The notes below the pieces were generated by a model. That model saw nothing but the letters and a program-made list of their open reading frames with translations, was not told the origin of the DNA and searched no databases. Position numbers and translations under genes: made by a program. Below, piece after piece: positions 1 to 8,072 of a stretch of 64,000 nt of DNA (positions are counted from its first letter, which is position 1; each line of letters starts with the position of its first letter). This DNA comes from Parabacteroides acidifaciens. GTDB lineage: Bacteria > Bacteroidota > Bacteroidia > Bacteroidales > Tannerellaceae. The stretch lies in NCBI RefSeq assembly GCF_003363715.1, contig NZ_QREV01000005.1:1-64000 (forward strand), read 5' to 3'.

Positions 1-1
1 A

Positions 2-73
2 ACAAATGGCATTTACATTGTGAAATTAACCAATGCCGGCAATACGATTGTTACCAAGGTAAATGTATACTAA
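2..73 (+). CDS. C-terminal end of a T9SS-sorted secreted protein (partial)
   Basis: Only the last 23 residues are in the window. In the frame beginning at base 2 they read TNGIYIVKLTNAG...TKVNVY and end at a TAA at 71-73. The pattern G-x-Y-x-V-x(n)-K-V-x-V is typical of the type A C-terminal sorting domain that the type IX secretion system recognises and removes at the outer membrane. The gene therefore encodes an exported, probably surface-attached protein, but its function cannot be read from this fragment. A strong terminator follows at 110-135. Confidence 0.75.
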   Translation, partial: TNGIYIVKLTNAGNTIVTKVNVY

Positions 74-109
74 TCCAGATATAAGAGAGTTTTAGTATTG
101 AATGAGAAA

Positions 110-135
110 GGGCGTCCGAGAGGATGCCCTTTTTT
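110..135 (+). terminator. Rho-independent terminator of the left-edge gene
   Basis: The stem GGGCGTCC / GGATGCCC (one G-T pair) is closed by a GAGA tetraloop and followed by six T. It lies 37 bases after the stop codon of the T9SS cargo fragment and just before the 3' end of the convergent ComEA-like gene. Confidence 0.85.
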
Positions 136-147
136 AGTCTCAGTTTC

Positions 148-897
148 TCATTCGAACGACAGATATGGCCTGAGCCGTTTCCTGTCCATATCTGTAAATT
201 CTTCTATCAGTTGTAGGTTCTCCCATCCGGAGAGTCTGCTTTTTTGTTTGCGGAGCTGTTCGATGGCTTTTGCCTGCCGGTAGTCGAGGTAAGGATGACG
301 GCGGAGGTCTGCGGCGGGCAGGGCGTTGACATTCAGTTTGCGGATGTACAGTGTGTCGGTGAAGAACCAGGGGGCGAGGGCAGTATAGCGCTCTTCGTCG
401 ATGCCATACACTTCCGACAATTGGCCGACGGTGTAGAATCCGCCCAACAGTTCCCTGTATTTCACAATCCGGCGGGCGAAGGTGCTGCCGATGCCGGGAA
501 CTTTCTTCAGGGTGGTCGTGTCGGCTGCATTCAGTTCGACAAGCGTCCCTTCCGGGAACTTCTCTGTCCGGACGTATGGCTTGTATTCTTTTCGTGTTTT
601 CTTTGTTGGGAAAGGAGCGTTTTCTTTATGGGTATTTTTCTTCCCCTTCGGATGTAATTCGGATTCCTTTCGGATAGAATCTCTTTCCCTTTCGGATATG
701 TCTTTTCCAGTGATGATCTGTTTTTCGTCCGATGCCAGTCGCTTTCCCGTCCGATGGGCATCCGTTTCCAAAGCGACAGGCATCGCTTTTTTACCCGTCC
801 AAAGCAATAAAATCCAAGAGATTGTAATCAGGCAAAGCAGCAAGGTCAACGCCCGCCTTTCGCCTTTGGAGAAATAGAGAAGGTCTCGCCAGTTCAT
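148..897 (-). CDS. ComEA-like helix-hairpin-helix protein
   Basis: A 249-residue protein with one N-terminal membrane segment (about residues 17-36), a charged low-complexity linker (about 45-110) and helix-hairpin-helix (HhH) repeats. The first repeat is the clearest: LNAADTTTLKKVPGIG at 122-137, with PGIG at 134-137, followed by FARRIVKYRELLGGF. A second, weaker repeat begins at LNVNALPAADLRR (188-200). HhH motifs bind DNA non-specifically, and ComEA receives DNA at the membrane during uptake in competent bacteria. Bacteroidales commonly carry this membrane-anchored double-HhH form, but a role in DNA uptake is inferred from the family. It is a single-gene unit, convergent with the left-edge gene. 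Confidence 0.8.
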   Translation of the reverse strand: MNWRDLLYFSKGERRALTLLLCLITISWILLLWTGKKAMPVALETDAHRTGKRLASDEKQIITGKDISERERDSIRKESELHPKGKKNTHKENAPFPTKKTRKEYKPYVRTEKFPEGTLVELNAADTTTLKKVPGIGSTFARRIVKYRELLGGFYTVGQLSEVYGIDEERYTALAPWFFTDTLYIRKLNVNALPAADLRRHPYLDYRQAKAIEQLRKQKSRLSGWENLQLIEEFTDMDRKRLRPYLSFE

Positions 898-985
898 AGT
901 AAGAGGCTGTATTTGTTATAATTTTATTTGTCGTCTTTTCTGTATCTTTGAAATACTTTCCCGATAAGAAATTATATCGAGTACT

Positions 986-1147
986 TCAGTACTTTTGGGC
1001 TTTCCATTCCTGCATCTTTTGTTTGAACTCTTCCAATGTATAGAATGGTCCTTCCTCCGCTTTGCGGACGCGTGCCATTAATTCTTCCTGCGTCATGTCA
1101 AGACCGGGAAGTAGTTTTCTCTTTTTCTTGATGGTTTTGATTTCCAT
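986..1147 (-). CDS. Small charged protein, antitoxin-like, unknown function
   Basis: A 53-residue reading frame starting at an ATG (plus-strand cat at 1145-1147). It begins MEIKTIKKKRKLLPGLDMTQ and ends QEWKAQKY. The N-terminus is very basic and is followed by a helical segment with MTQEELMARVRKAEEGPFYTLEEFKQKM. The composition and the ALT/YTLEEF-type ending recall the short partners of RelE/ParE-type toxins, but no toxin gene adjoins it, so it would be an orphan. It lies alone between a convergent hairpin (1188-1219) and the start of the ComEA-like gene. That it is a coding gene is likely; the antitoxin assignment is a guess. Confidence 0.5.
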   Translation of the reverse strand: MEIKTIKKKRKLLPGLDMTQEELMARVRKAEEGPFYTLEEFKQKMQEWKAQKY

Positions 1148-1187
1148 AAGGCGATTGTTTATTAAATGAGTACTGTTTCACAAAGGT

Positions 1188-1219
1188 AGAAGTTCCCTGC
1201 AGATATGCAAGGAACTTCT
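1188..1219 (-). terminator. Hairpin after the sodium symporter gene
   Basis: Arms AGAAGTTCC (1188-1196) and GGAACTTCT (1211-1219) match perfectly, and an inner TGCA/TGCA extends the stem around a GATA loop. It begins 10 bases past the symporter stop codon on the minus strand. It lacks a clean T-run, so it may protect the mRNA 3' end rather than terminate. Confidence 0.6.
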
Positions 1220-1228
1220 CGGGGTATT

Positions 1229-2602
1229 TTAAAACAGTTTTATAATCCTGTTGATCAGCCCTAACTCGTTGAGGAAAATCAGGCCGATAGCGACCGGAGC
1301 AATGTACTTCATGAAGAAGGCGTAGGTGTTGAAGAAATGGAACGGGACGGTTCCTTCGTTCGTCAACTCGGCTTTCAGGATCTTGCGGTCGACACGTGTT
1401 CCGACAAAGATACAGATCAGCATACCGCCTAAGGGGAGCATTATTTTTGCTGTCAGGTAATCCAGCGCATCAAAGAAAATCAAGCCGCCGATCGTGAACT
1501 CTTTCAGCACGCTGAATGAGAGCGAACTGAGAATCCCTAATGTCAGCACGCCGCCTGAAACGAACCAGGCCGCCTTTTTTCGTGAAATATGATATTCTTC
1601 GTGTACATAGGCTGTCGCTACCTCATGAAGCGAGATTGTCGAAGTCAGAGCCGCCAAGGCGAGCAGCACGAAAAAGACAGTGGACCAGATCCAGCCGAAG
1701 GGCAATTGTTCGAAAACGTTCGGTAGTGTGATGAACACGAGTTCGGGACCTGCTGTCGGAGCAATGCCGAAACTGAATACTGCCGGGAATATCATCACTC
1801 CTGCCAATATAGCGACCAGCGTGTCCAGGACTGTGACCTGCAGGGCCGTTGTCTGGAGTTTTGTGTCTTTCTTGAAATAGGACGAGTAAGTAATCAGGCA
1901 TCCCATTCCGATACTAAGCGAGAAGAAAGCCTGCCCCATTGCGCTGAGCACAACCGACGAGGAGATTTTGCTGAAGTCCGGATTGAACAGGAATGCCAAC
2001 CCTTTCTCGGCATTCGGCAACGTGACCGAACGGATGCAGAGGGCAATCAGAATCAGGAATAACATGGGCATCATGATTTTGGATGCCCGTTCGATACCTT
2101 CTTTTACGCCGGAGATAATGATGATATGCGTCAGGGCGATGAAGGCAATTGTCCAGCCTATCGGCCGTACGATCCCGGATGAGAATTGTTCGAAGTCCAG
2201 TTTGAATTCGGCCGCTGTTTTGCCCGTTAGTGAACCGTCCAGTGCTTGCATGATATATTCGAGCGTCCAGCCTGCCACTACCGAGTAGAAGCCCAGGATC
2301 AGGAATGCCGCCAGTACGCCGTTGTAGCCGATAAGAGACCATTTTGTTCCCGGTGCCATAACCTTGAAGGCGCCGGCTGCGTTTTTGCGGGAATGACGTC
2401 CGATGAAAAACTCTGTGATCATCACCGGAAGCCCTAATAAGATAATGCAAATGATGTAGATAAGGAGGAATGCTGCTCCTCCGTTGGAACCGACCATATA
2501 AGGAAACCGCCAGATATTACCCAGTCCGACGGCACAGCCTACTGTTGCCAGGATTACACCTATTTTACTACCAAATGTTGCTCTGTTATGATGATGGGAC
2601 AT
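1229..2602 (-). CDS. Sodium-dependent amino acid symporter, NSS/SNF family
   Basis: This 457-residue polytopic inner-membrane protein of the neurotransmitter:sodium symporter family has the LeuT fold. The family couples inward Na+ movement to uptake of amino acids or related amines. The diagnostic unwound first helix is present: VGCAVGLGNIWRFPYMVGSNGG at about residues 21-42, where the G-N-I-W-R-F motif binds sodium and substrate. FxxxF-rich hydrophobic segments follow at regular spacing, giving 11-12 helices. The length is normal for bacterial MhsT-like members. The substrate cannot be deduced. A heptamer repeat array directly upstream (2609-2643) occupies the leader between lolD and this gene, so the two may be co-transcribed. 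Confidence 0.9.
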   Translation of the reverse strand: MSHHHNRATFGSKIGVILATVGCAVGLGNIWRFPYMVGSNGGAAFLLIYIICIILLGLPVMITEFFIGRHSRKNAAGAFKVMAPGTKWSLIGYNGVLAAFLILGFYSVVAGWTLEYIMQALDGSLTGKTAAEFKLDFEQFSSGIVRPIGWTIAFIALTHIIIISGVKEGIERASKIMMPMLFLILIALCIRSVTLPNAEKGLAFLFNPDFSKISSSVVLSAMGQAFFSLSIGMGCLITYSSYFKKDTKLQTTALQVTVLDTLVAILAGVMIFPAVFSFGIAPTAGPELVFITLPNVFEQLPFGWIWSTVFFVLLALAALTSTISLHEVATAYVHEEYHISRKKAAWFVSGGVLTLGILSSLSFSVLKEFTIGGLIFFDALDYLTAKIMLPLGGMLICIFVGTRVDRKILKAELTNEGTVPFHFFNTYAFFMKYIAPVAIGLIFLNELGLINRIIKLF

Positions 2603-2608
2603 ATAGTT

Positions 2609-2643
2609 GAATTATGAATTGTGAATTATGAATTATGAATTAC
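2609..2643. repeat. Heptanucleotide tandem repeat, GAATTAT x5
   Basis: Five contiguous 7-base units on the plus strand: GAATTAT, GAATTGT, GAATTAT, GAATTAT, GAATTAC. The array begins 6 bases before the symporter start codon and runs into the last codons of lolD, supplying its final residues (I-H-N-S) and its stop codon. Confidence 0.9.
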
Positions 2644-3282
2644 GCCGTCTTTGATGTGGATTACGCGGTCCGTGTCGTTTGCCAGTTGTTCGTCGTGCGT
2701 GACGATAACGAAGGTCTGGTGCATCTGGTCGCGCAGGTCGAAGAATAGCTTGTGCAATTCCTCTTTGTTGCGGGTGTCTAAGCTGCCCGAGGGTTCGTCG
2801 GCGAGGATGACGGACGGATTGTTGATCAGGGCGCGGGCTACGGCTACGCGCTGTTTCTCGCCGCCTGAAAGCTCGTTCGGTTTATGTGACATCCGGTCGG
2901 CCAGACTCATGAAGTCCAGTATCTCTTTAGCTCTTTTCTCTGCCACAGCCGGCTTTTCGCGGGCGATAAGGGCGGGGATCATCACGTTTTCTAAAGCCGT
3001 GAACTCCGGCAGAAGCTGGTGGAACTGGAAGACAAAGCCGATGTTCTTGTTCCGGAAAGCTGCCAGCTTTTCTTCCGAAAGACGTACGGTTTCCGTCCCG
3101 TTGATATATAGTTTGCCGCTATCGGGCGCATCCAATGTCCCGACAATCTGCAGCAAGGTTGTTTTGCCTGCTCCGCTCGGGCCGACAATGGCGACAACCT
3201 CGCCTTCGCCTATCGTCAGGTCGATGCCTTTCAGTACTTGCAGGGAGCCGAAGCTCTTGGTTATTCCTTCTGTCTTTATCAT
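2626..3282 (-). CDS. lolD: ABC transporter ATP-binding protein, LolD type
   Basis: This ATPase of the LolD/MacB class has Walker [10 protein letters not shown], a Q-loop ([12 protein letters not shown]), the signature [15 protein letters not shown], Walker [10 protein letters not shown] and the switch histidine VTHD. LolD powers release of lipoproteins from the inner membrane by LolC/E in Gram-negative bacteria. The permease gene is not adjacent, as is usual in Bacteroidales, so MacB-type export is an alternative. I chose the ATG at 3280-3282 ([12 protein letters not shown]). An ATG 18 bases upstream lies inside the end of tcdA and would add only MKVETD. The gene follows tcdA by a few bases, so the two probably form an operon. 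Confidence 0.85.
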   Translation of the reverse strand: MIKTEGITKSFGSLQVLKGIDLTIGEGEVVAIVGPSGAGKTTLLQIVGTLDAPDSGKLYINGTETVRLSEEKLAAFRNKNIGFVFQFHQLLPEFTALENVMIPALIAREKPAVAEKRAKEILDFMSLADRMSHKPNELSGGEKQRVAVARALINNPSVILADEPSGSLDTRNKEELHKLFFDLRDQMHQTFVIVTHDEQLANDTDRVIHIKDGVIHNS

Positions 3283-3287
3283 ATCAG

Positions 3288-3308
3288 TTTCAACTTTCAA
3301 CTTTCAAC
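3288..3308. repeat. Heptanucleotide tandem repeat, TTTCAAC x3, at the tcdA/lolD junction
   Basis: Three perfect TTTCAAC units (GTTGAAA on the coding strand) span the last codons and stop of tcdA and the leader of lolD. The same GTTGAAA unit recurs at the pfkA/rnc junction near 30674. Confidence 0.9.
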
Positions 3309-4015
3309 TGGTTAATAACATACGATGCCAGATAGCAGCCGAATATCGCCGGCATATACGAGACAGTTCCGGTGGTCGTGCGTTTGCACTGTTCGCCTTC
3401 GATCTCTACGACAGCATCCGGATTCGCAATCTCTGTGGAGAAAACAACCGGAATCCCCTTGTTCAGGCCCAGTCCGCGTAGCCGTTTGCGTACGGCTTTT
3501 GCCAGGGCGCAGTTGCAGGTTTTAGATATGTCTGCAATCCGGACTTGCGACGGGTCTGTCTTGGCTCCCGCCCCCATGGAAGAGACGACCGGAATCCCTT
3601 TCCTGTGAGCATGATACAGGAGGAATACTTTCGGACTGAGGGAATCGATCGCGTCGACAATGAAATCGTATCGGGTGGCGGAAAGCACCTCTTCCGTCCT
3701 TTCGTCACGCAGGAATTCGTTGATAACGGTCAGCTTCAGACGCGGGTTGATATCCAATAAACGACGGGCCATGACTTCGGCTTTCGGCATCCCTAATGTG
3801 GAATGCAAGGCCGGAAGTTGCCGGTTGATGTTGCTCTCGTTCACGGTGTCGGCATCGACAATCGTCATGTGTCCGATTCCAGCCCGGCATATCTGTTCGG
3901 CAGCATAAGCGCCGACGCCCCCTAATCCGACGACTAATACATGGCTATGTGCAAGCTGTTCCATCCGGTCGGCGCCTAACAAAAGTTCCGTCCGCGTGTT
4001 CCAATTGTAACTCAT
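3290..4015 (-). CDS. tcdA: tRNA threonylcarbamoyladenosine dehydratase
   Basis: A 241-residue member of the ThiF/E1-like family. TcdA uses ATP to dehydrate the t6A base at position 37 of ANN-decoding tRNAs, forming the cyclic ct6A hydantoin. Visible features are the nucleotide-binding loop [21 protein letters not shown] (about 27-47), the acidic metal/ATP region [15 protein letters not shown], the DAIDS motif, and the [11 protein letters not shown] segment. TcdA lacks the sulphur-carrier partner used by ThiF and MoeB, and no such gene is nearby, which favours TcdA. The length is typical. It heads a unit with lolD. Confidence 0.88.
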   Translation of the reverse strand: MSYNWNTRTELLLGADRMEQLAHSHVLVVGLGGVGAYAAEQICRAGIGHMTIVDADTVNESNINRQLPALHSTLGMPKAEVMARRLLDINPRLKLTVINEFLRDERTEEVLSATRYDFIVDAIDSLSPKVFLLYHAHRKGIPVVSSMGAGAKTDPSQVRIADISKTCNCALAKAVRKRLRGLGLNKGIPVVFSTEIANPDAVVEIEGEQCKRTTTGTVSYMPAIFGCYLASYVINQLKVES

Positions 4016-4032
4016 TAGAAAGATTTTGGTTG

Positions 4033-4040
4033 CAAAAGTA
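4033..4040 (-). promoter_or_regulatory. -7 box for tcdA
   Basis: The minus strand reads TACTTTTG, an exact match to the Bacteroidetes -7 element TAnnTTTG, 17 bases before the tcdA start codon. No clear -33 TTTG is visible. Confidence 0.6.
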
Positions 4041-4072
4041 ATAAATCAATCAGAAACGTCCGTTCTTTTATA

Positions 4073-4080
4073 TATCTTTG
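4073..4080 (+). promoter_or_regulatory. -7 box for the GH20 gene
   Basis: TATCTTTG matches the Bacteroidetes -7 consensus exactly and ends 22 bases before the GH20 ATG at 4103. It forms a divergent promoter pair with the tcdA box at 4033-4040. Confidence 0.65.
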
Positions 4081-4102
4081 TCACATTTTAATTCAAATAC
4101 CT

Positions 4103-6076
4103 ATGAAGATACAACTTTATTGGCTGCTCTCTGCAGCCTTGTTATTATTGCCCGGAAAGGCAGACGCCGCTAACAACAAAAAACCGTTCGTCATCCCTGA
4201 ACTTCAGGAGTGGAGAGGGAGCCAGGGAATGTTTACCCCGGCGGCAACCTCCCGTATTGTCTACACCGGTAAAGACCCAGCTGTAGCCCGTGTTGCCACG
4301 CAGTTTGCCGAAGACTACGAGCTGATGTTCGGCCGGCAGATGAAGGTCGTGCAGGGCGGTGCATCGGCGGGTGACTTCGTCCTCACTCTCTCTTCCGACA
4401 GCCGCTTGGGTGAAGAAGGCTACAACCTGAAGATCACTGACCGTGTCACCGTGACCGCTCCCAAGAGTAAAGGGCTTTACTGGGCTACCCGCACCTTGCT
4501 CCAGATGTCCGAACAAGAGGCTGGCCAGGCGTTGCCCAAAGGCACGGCACGCGATTATCCCGACTATGCCATCCGTGGCTTTATGATGGATTGCGGCCGT
4601 AAGTTCATCCCGATGAGCATGCTGCGCGATTATGTGAAGATGATGGCTTATTACAAGATGAATACTTTCCAGATCCACCTGAACGACAATGCCTTCAAAC
4701 AATACTACAATCATGACTGGAACAAGACCTATTCCGCTTTCCGCCTGGAATGCGAAACCTTCCCCGGCCTGACCGCCCGCGATGGCTTCTATACGAAGAA
4801 GGAGTTTATCGCCCTTCAACAACTGGCTGACAGCTTAGGTGTGGAGATTATTCCGGAGATAGACGTTCCGGCTCATTCCCTTGCCCTGACGCAGTATAAG
4901 CCGGAGATTGGCAGTGAAGAGTACGGCATGGATCACCTCGACCTGTTCAAACCGGAAACATACGAGTTCGTCGACGCCCTCTTCCGCGAATACCTGGAAG
5001 GACGCAATCCCGTCTTTGCCGGTAAACGCGTGCATATCGGCACGGACGAATATTCGAATAAGAAGAAAGATGTGGTCGAGAAGTTCCGTGCCTTCACCGA
5101 CCATTATATCCGCTTTGTCGAAGGCTTCGGCAAGCAGGCCTGTGTCTGGGGAGCTTTGACACATGCAAAAGGCGATACGCCCGTCAAATCCCAAAACGTG
5201 CTGATGAGCGCCTGGTATAACGGCTATGCTAATCCGAAGGAGATGATCAAGCAAGGCTATGACCTGATCAGTATCCCCGACGGCTATCTGTATATCGTCC
5301 CGGCAGCCGGTTATTATTATGATTACCTGAACACCGAAATGCTGTATAAGGAATGGACGCCCGCGCACATCGGGAAAGAGGTGTTCCCCGAAAAACATAA
5401 GCAGATCAAAGGCGGCATGTTTGCCGTCTGGAACGACCATGCCGGCAACGGGATCAGCACGAAGGATATTCACTATCGCGTCTTTCCGGCCATGCAAACG
5501 TTAGCGGTAAAGATGTGGACCGGAAAAGATTGCACGACTCCTTATGAAGACTTCAACAGCGCCCGCCGGTCAATCAGTGAAGCTCCGGGTGTGAACGTAG
5601 CCGGCCGTATCGGTACCGAACCGCGTGCCGTCTATAACCTCGAAACACTGACGCCGGGAATGGCGACAGGGTTGAAGGAGATCGGTTACCATTACACCGT
5701 TTCTTTTGACATCAAAGCAGCCCCCGAGGAAAAGGGGACAGAGCTGTTCCGCTCGCCGGACGCAGTCTTTTATCTCTCCGATCCGGCTTCCGGCAAATTA
5801 GGCTTTGCCCGTGACGGCTATCTGAACACGTTCAATTACCAGTTCTATCCCGAAGAGACTGCAACCGTCACGATTACCGGTGACGAAAAGTCTACCCGCC
5901 TTTATATCGACGGCAAGCTAAAGGAAGATCTGAATATCCAAAAGCGTTACTTCAATGCCGGCAAGGACTCGATGAACTACGTCCGTACGCTGGTCTTCCC
6001 ATTGGAGAAAGCGGGAAGTTTCAAGAGTTCGATTCGCAATGTGGAAGTGCTGAACTATTGCAAGCCGGAGATGTAA
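4103..6076 (+). CDS. Exported beta-N-acetylhexosaminidase, GH20
   Basis: A 657-residue glycoside hydrolase with a signal peptide (MKIQLYWLLSAALLLLPGKADA). It has an N-terminal GH20b-like domain (about 30-150), then the GH20 barrel, which begins at YAIRGFMMDCGRKFIPM. The family's catalytic Asp-Glu pair is D315-E316 in HIGTDEYSN. GH20 enzymes remove terminal GlcNAc or GalNAc from glycans by substrate-assisted catalysis. About 130 C-terminal residues (YHYTVSFDIKA, FARDGYLNTFNYQF, RLYIDGKL) look like a concanavalin-type beta-sandwich that may bind sugar. No T9SS tail or lipobox is seen, so it is probably periplasmic. It is convergent with the FAD-oxidoreductase operon, and a palindromic repeat lies between them. 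Membership of that locus is inferred from position. Confidence 0.92.
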   Translation: MKIQLYWLLSAALLLLPGKADAANNKKPFVIPELQEWRGSQGMFTPAATSRIVYTGKDPAVARVATQFAEDYELMFGRQMKVVQGGASAGDFVLTLSSDSRLGEEGYNLKITDRVTVTAPKSKGLYWATRTLLQMSEQEAGQALPKGTARDYPDYAIRGFMMDCGRKFIPMSMLRDYVKMMAYYKMNTFQIHLNDNAFKQYYNHDWNKTYSAFRLECETFPGLTARDGFYTKKEFIALQQLADSLGVEIIPEIDVPAHSLALTQYKPEIGSEEYGMDHLDLFKPETYEFVDALFREYLEGRNPVFAGKRVHIGTDEYSNKKKDVVEKFRAFTDHYIRFVEGFGKQACVWGALTHAKGDTPVKSQNVLMSAWYNGYANPKEMIKQGYDLISIPDGYLYIVPAAGYYYDYLNTEMLYKEWTPAHIGKEVFPEKHKQIKGGMFAVWNDHAGNGISTKDIHYRVFPAMQTLAVKMWTGKDCTTPYEDFNSARRSISEAPGVNVAGRIGTEPRAVYNLETLTPGMATGLKEIGYHYTVSFDIKAAPEEKGTELFRSPDAVFYLSDPASGKLGFARDGYLNTFNYQFYPEETATVTITGDEKSTRLYIDGKLKEDLNIQKRYFNAGKDSMNYVRTLVFPLEKAGSFKSSIRNVEVLNYCKPEM

Positions 6077-6083
6077 ACAAACT

Positions 6084-6180
6084 TGTCCCCGCGCTTGACG
6101 CGGGGCCGCAAGAGAACAGGCCTTATCGATAATTTGATTATACGGTCGGTTCTGATGCGATCCCGCGTCAAGCGCGGGAA
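6084..6180. repeat. 97-bp palindromic element, copy A (intergenic)
   Basis: The element starts TGTCCCCGCGCTTGACGCGG and ends GATCCCGCGTCAAGCGCGGG + AA. The two ends are inverted copies, each itself partly palindromic. Right-flank sequence CAGTTTGACACATCC continues the symmetry beyond the core. It fills the space between convergent genes (GH20 ends 6076, FAD oxidoreductase ends 6203), where it can fold in transcripts from either side. Other copies lie at 27244-27340 and 35968-36064, all exactly 97 bp from TGTCCCC to GGGAA. Confidence 0.9.
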
Positions 6181-6202
6181 CCGGGCAGTTTGACACATCC
6201 TC

Positions 6203-8065
6203 TTATTTAATTTCCTGGTAAATGTTTTCCAGGACGGTGAGTCTTGTCGTCTTGCCGGCTTCGAAGCCTGTCAGGTCGAGACCGCTCAATCGCTTCCAGG
6301 CGGTTAGTGTGGCTGCATCGATCGGCTCCTGCAAGCGGGCGTTCCATTCGGGAAGGTAACCGCGGAGGCCCAGGTATTGAACCATGCGGAAGTGAGGATC
6401 GGTATAATCCACATCTTTGAAATACATCAGCGTCGCTTTCTGGTTGACCAGGTTGTCCTGGAGGGCGGAAAGATCGATGTTCTGCACCTTCACCTTCTCG
6501 TCTATCGACAGGGCGGAAGCGATGCCTGCAGCCTGTCCCATTGCCATCCAACAAGGCTCCATGCGCAGAGTGGAGAATCCGATATGTGAACCTGAAACGG
6601 GAACGGGCAACAGCAGGTTGTCCACCTCTTTAGGCACCATCACGCCATAAGGAACAGTATAAACGGCGGACGGGTAGCTGATGAAACCGTCCAGATGGAT
6701 ACGTCCCGTCTCTCTTTTCCGTACTGCGTGCGAATCGAGTGCATAGTGGCTGGCTGTTATGCTGCTTTCGTGTATGGGCGGACGGCTGCCAATCGTCACC
6801 GGGATGGCATCGTTGGCGGTAAAGAAATACATCCCTTCGAAGCGGCGGCCTTCACGCACGTAGACCTGACGCGGGAAATGCCCGTTGTCTGTATATTCAT
6901 CCTTTGAGAGTCCCCATTCTTTAGCGGCTTTGCGGAAGTGGGCGGGCAGTTCTGGATCGTTCTGGGCAAACCAGAAGAGCCCTTCCGTATATTCGCGCAG
7001 ACGCTGTGCAAACTTATCGCGCCATTCCCAGGAAGAGGTCGGCCAAGGCCAGTTTTCCTCCGGTAGGTCGGTGGAGACGAAGACGCCGTGCTGGTTGTTG
7101 GCGTCTGTCTTCATGTTCGGGACGTGGACAATATTGGTGATTTTGGCAATGCCCCATTTGTCGCCCGGAAGTTGGGACGGGTTACCGGCTTTGATGTGCC
7201 GGCGGTTCGCTTCCATCATCTCGTCGGTGACGCGCTGCATGGCGGCATCGGTGTTACGTCCGGTCCAGACGTCTTCCACGATGGAGGCATAGTCTTCCCG
7301 GTTGTAACGGGCAGGCTTTGCGAAGGCAATGCGATTCGACGGGTTGTTAGTCAGACAGAGGCGGTAGTTATAGGACTGGACGGCATTGTCCCGTTGGAAC
7401 GTGCTGCCATCGCCTTCCGGTCCGCCCCAGTATTTGTAGACGCGTCCGGCACCCGGTTCGCCAAATTCGTCTTGTCCTTCGCGGCCTGTACGGAAGGGCA
7501 CTCCGGCGGCAGCTCCGAGATCACCTTCGTAGGTGGCATCGAGGAAGACGTCTCCGCTGTATTCTTCCATCTTTCCGGTTTCGCGGTTCAGGATACGAAT
7601 CCGTTCGATGCGGTTGTCGTGCATGATGATGTTTTCATCTTCCGCATCGAACTGGCGCATGGTGAGGACGGTGATTTTGTCTTTCTGCCCGTCCAGCATC
7701 TTTTGGAAGATACGGGCGCCGACAGAGGGTTCGAAGTGGTATCCGTCGCTGCACATCTTCACCTGTTCGGAGTTCGGGCCGTAGGTGTCGACATAGTATT
7801 GCCGGACTCCGTCGACAAACTCCCGGAACAGTCCGGTCGTTGCATCGCGGGTTGCAATGTCTGTCGCCCCCAGTCCGTTGGCGGGAAGCCCTCCGACATA
7901 GCGGGTCCGTTCGAGGATCACAGACTTTTTACCCATACGGGCGGCCGAAATGGCAGCCATGATTCCCCCCGGATTCCCGCCTACGATGACGAGGTCGTAG
8001 GAGGATTGGGCAAACAGGCTCGTACAACCTAACAGGAAGGAGAGTAGGATCGCTTTCTTTTTCAT
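6203..8065 (-). CDS. Exported FAD-dependent oxidoreductase (FAD_oxidored family)
   Basis: A 620-residue protein with a signal peptide (MKKKAILLSFLLGCTSLFAQ), so it is exported. The Rossmann FAD motif is YDLVIVGGNPGGIMAAISAARMG (about 23-45), followed by the family's RYVGGLPANGLGATDI segment, the VFLDATYEGDLGAAAGV motif, and a C-terminal FAD-contacting stretch with GSHIGFSTLRMEPCWMAMGQAAG. Members of this family are frequent in Bacteroidetes carbohydrate loci. Their substrates are largely unknown; oxidation of a sugar or cyclic alcohol is my inference. It is the last gene of the SusCD operon, 7 bases after the 1001-residue paralogue, so it is certainly co-transcribed with it. Confidence 0.88.
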   Translation of the reverse strand: MKKKAILLSFLLGCTSLFAQSSYDLVIVGGNPGGIMAAISAARMGKKSVILERTRYVGGLPANGLGATDIATRDATTGLFREFVDGVRQYYVDTYGPNSEQVKMCSDGYHFEPSVGARIFQKMLDGQKDKITVLTMRQFDAEDENIIMHDNRIERIRILNRETGKMEEYSGDVFLDATYEGDLGAAAGVPFRTGREGQDEFGEPGAGRVYKYWGGPEGDGSTFQRDNAVQSYNYRLCLTNNPSNRIAFAKPARYNREDYASIVEDVWTGRNTDAAMQRVTDEMMEANRRHIKAGNPSQLPGDKWGIAKITNIVHVPNMKTDANNQHGVFVSTDLPEENWPWPTSSWEWRDKFAQRLREYTEGLFWFAQNDPELPAHFRKAAKEWGLSKDEYTDNGHFPRQVYVREGRRFEGMYFFTANDAIPVTIGSRPPIHESSITASHYALDSHAVRKRETGRIHLDGFISYPSAVYTVPYGVMVPKEVDNLLLPVPVSGSHIGFSTLRMEPCWMAMGQAAGIASALSIDEKVKVQNIDLSALQDNLVNQKATLMYFKDVDYTDPHFRMVQYLGLRGYLPEWNARLQEPIDAATLTAWKRLSGLDLTGFEAGKTTRLTVLENIYQEIK

Positions 8066-8072
8066 AAATCAT

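Noticed and set aside
943-950. TATCTTTG on the plus strand upstream of position 986
   Set aside because: It has no plus-strand gene downstream and no correctly spaced -33 element, so I did not list it as a promoter.
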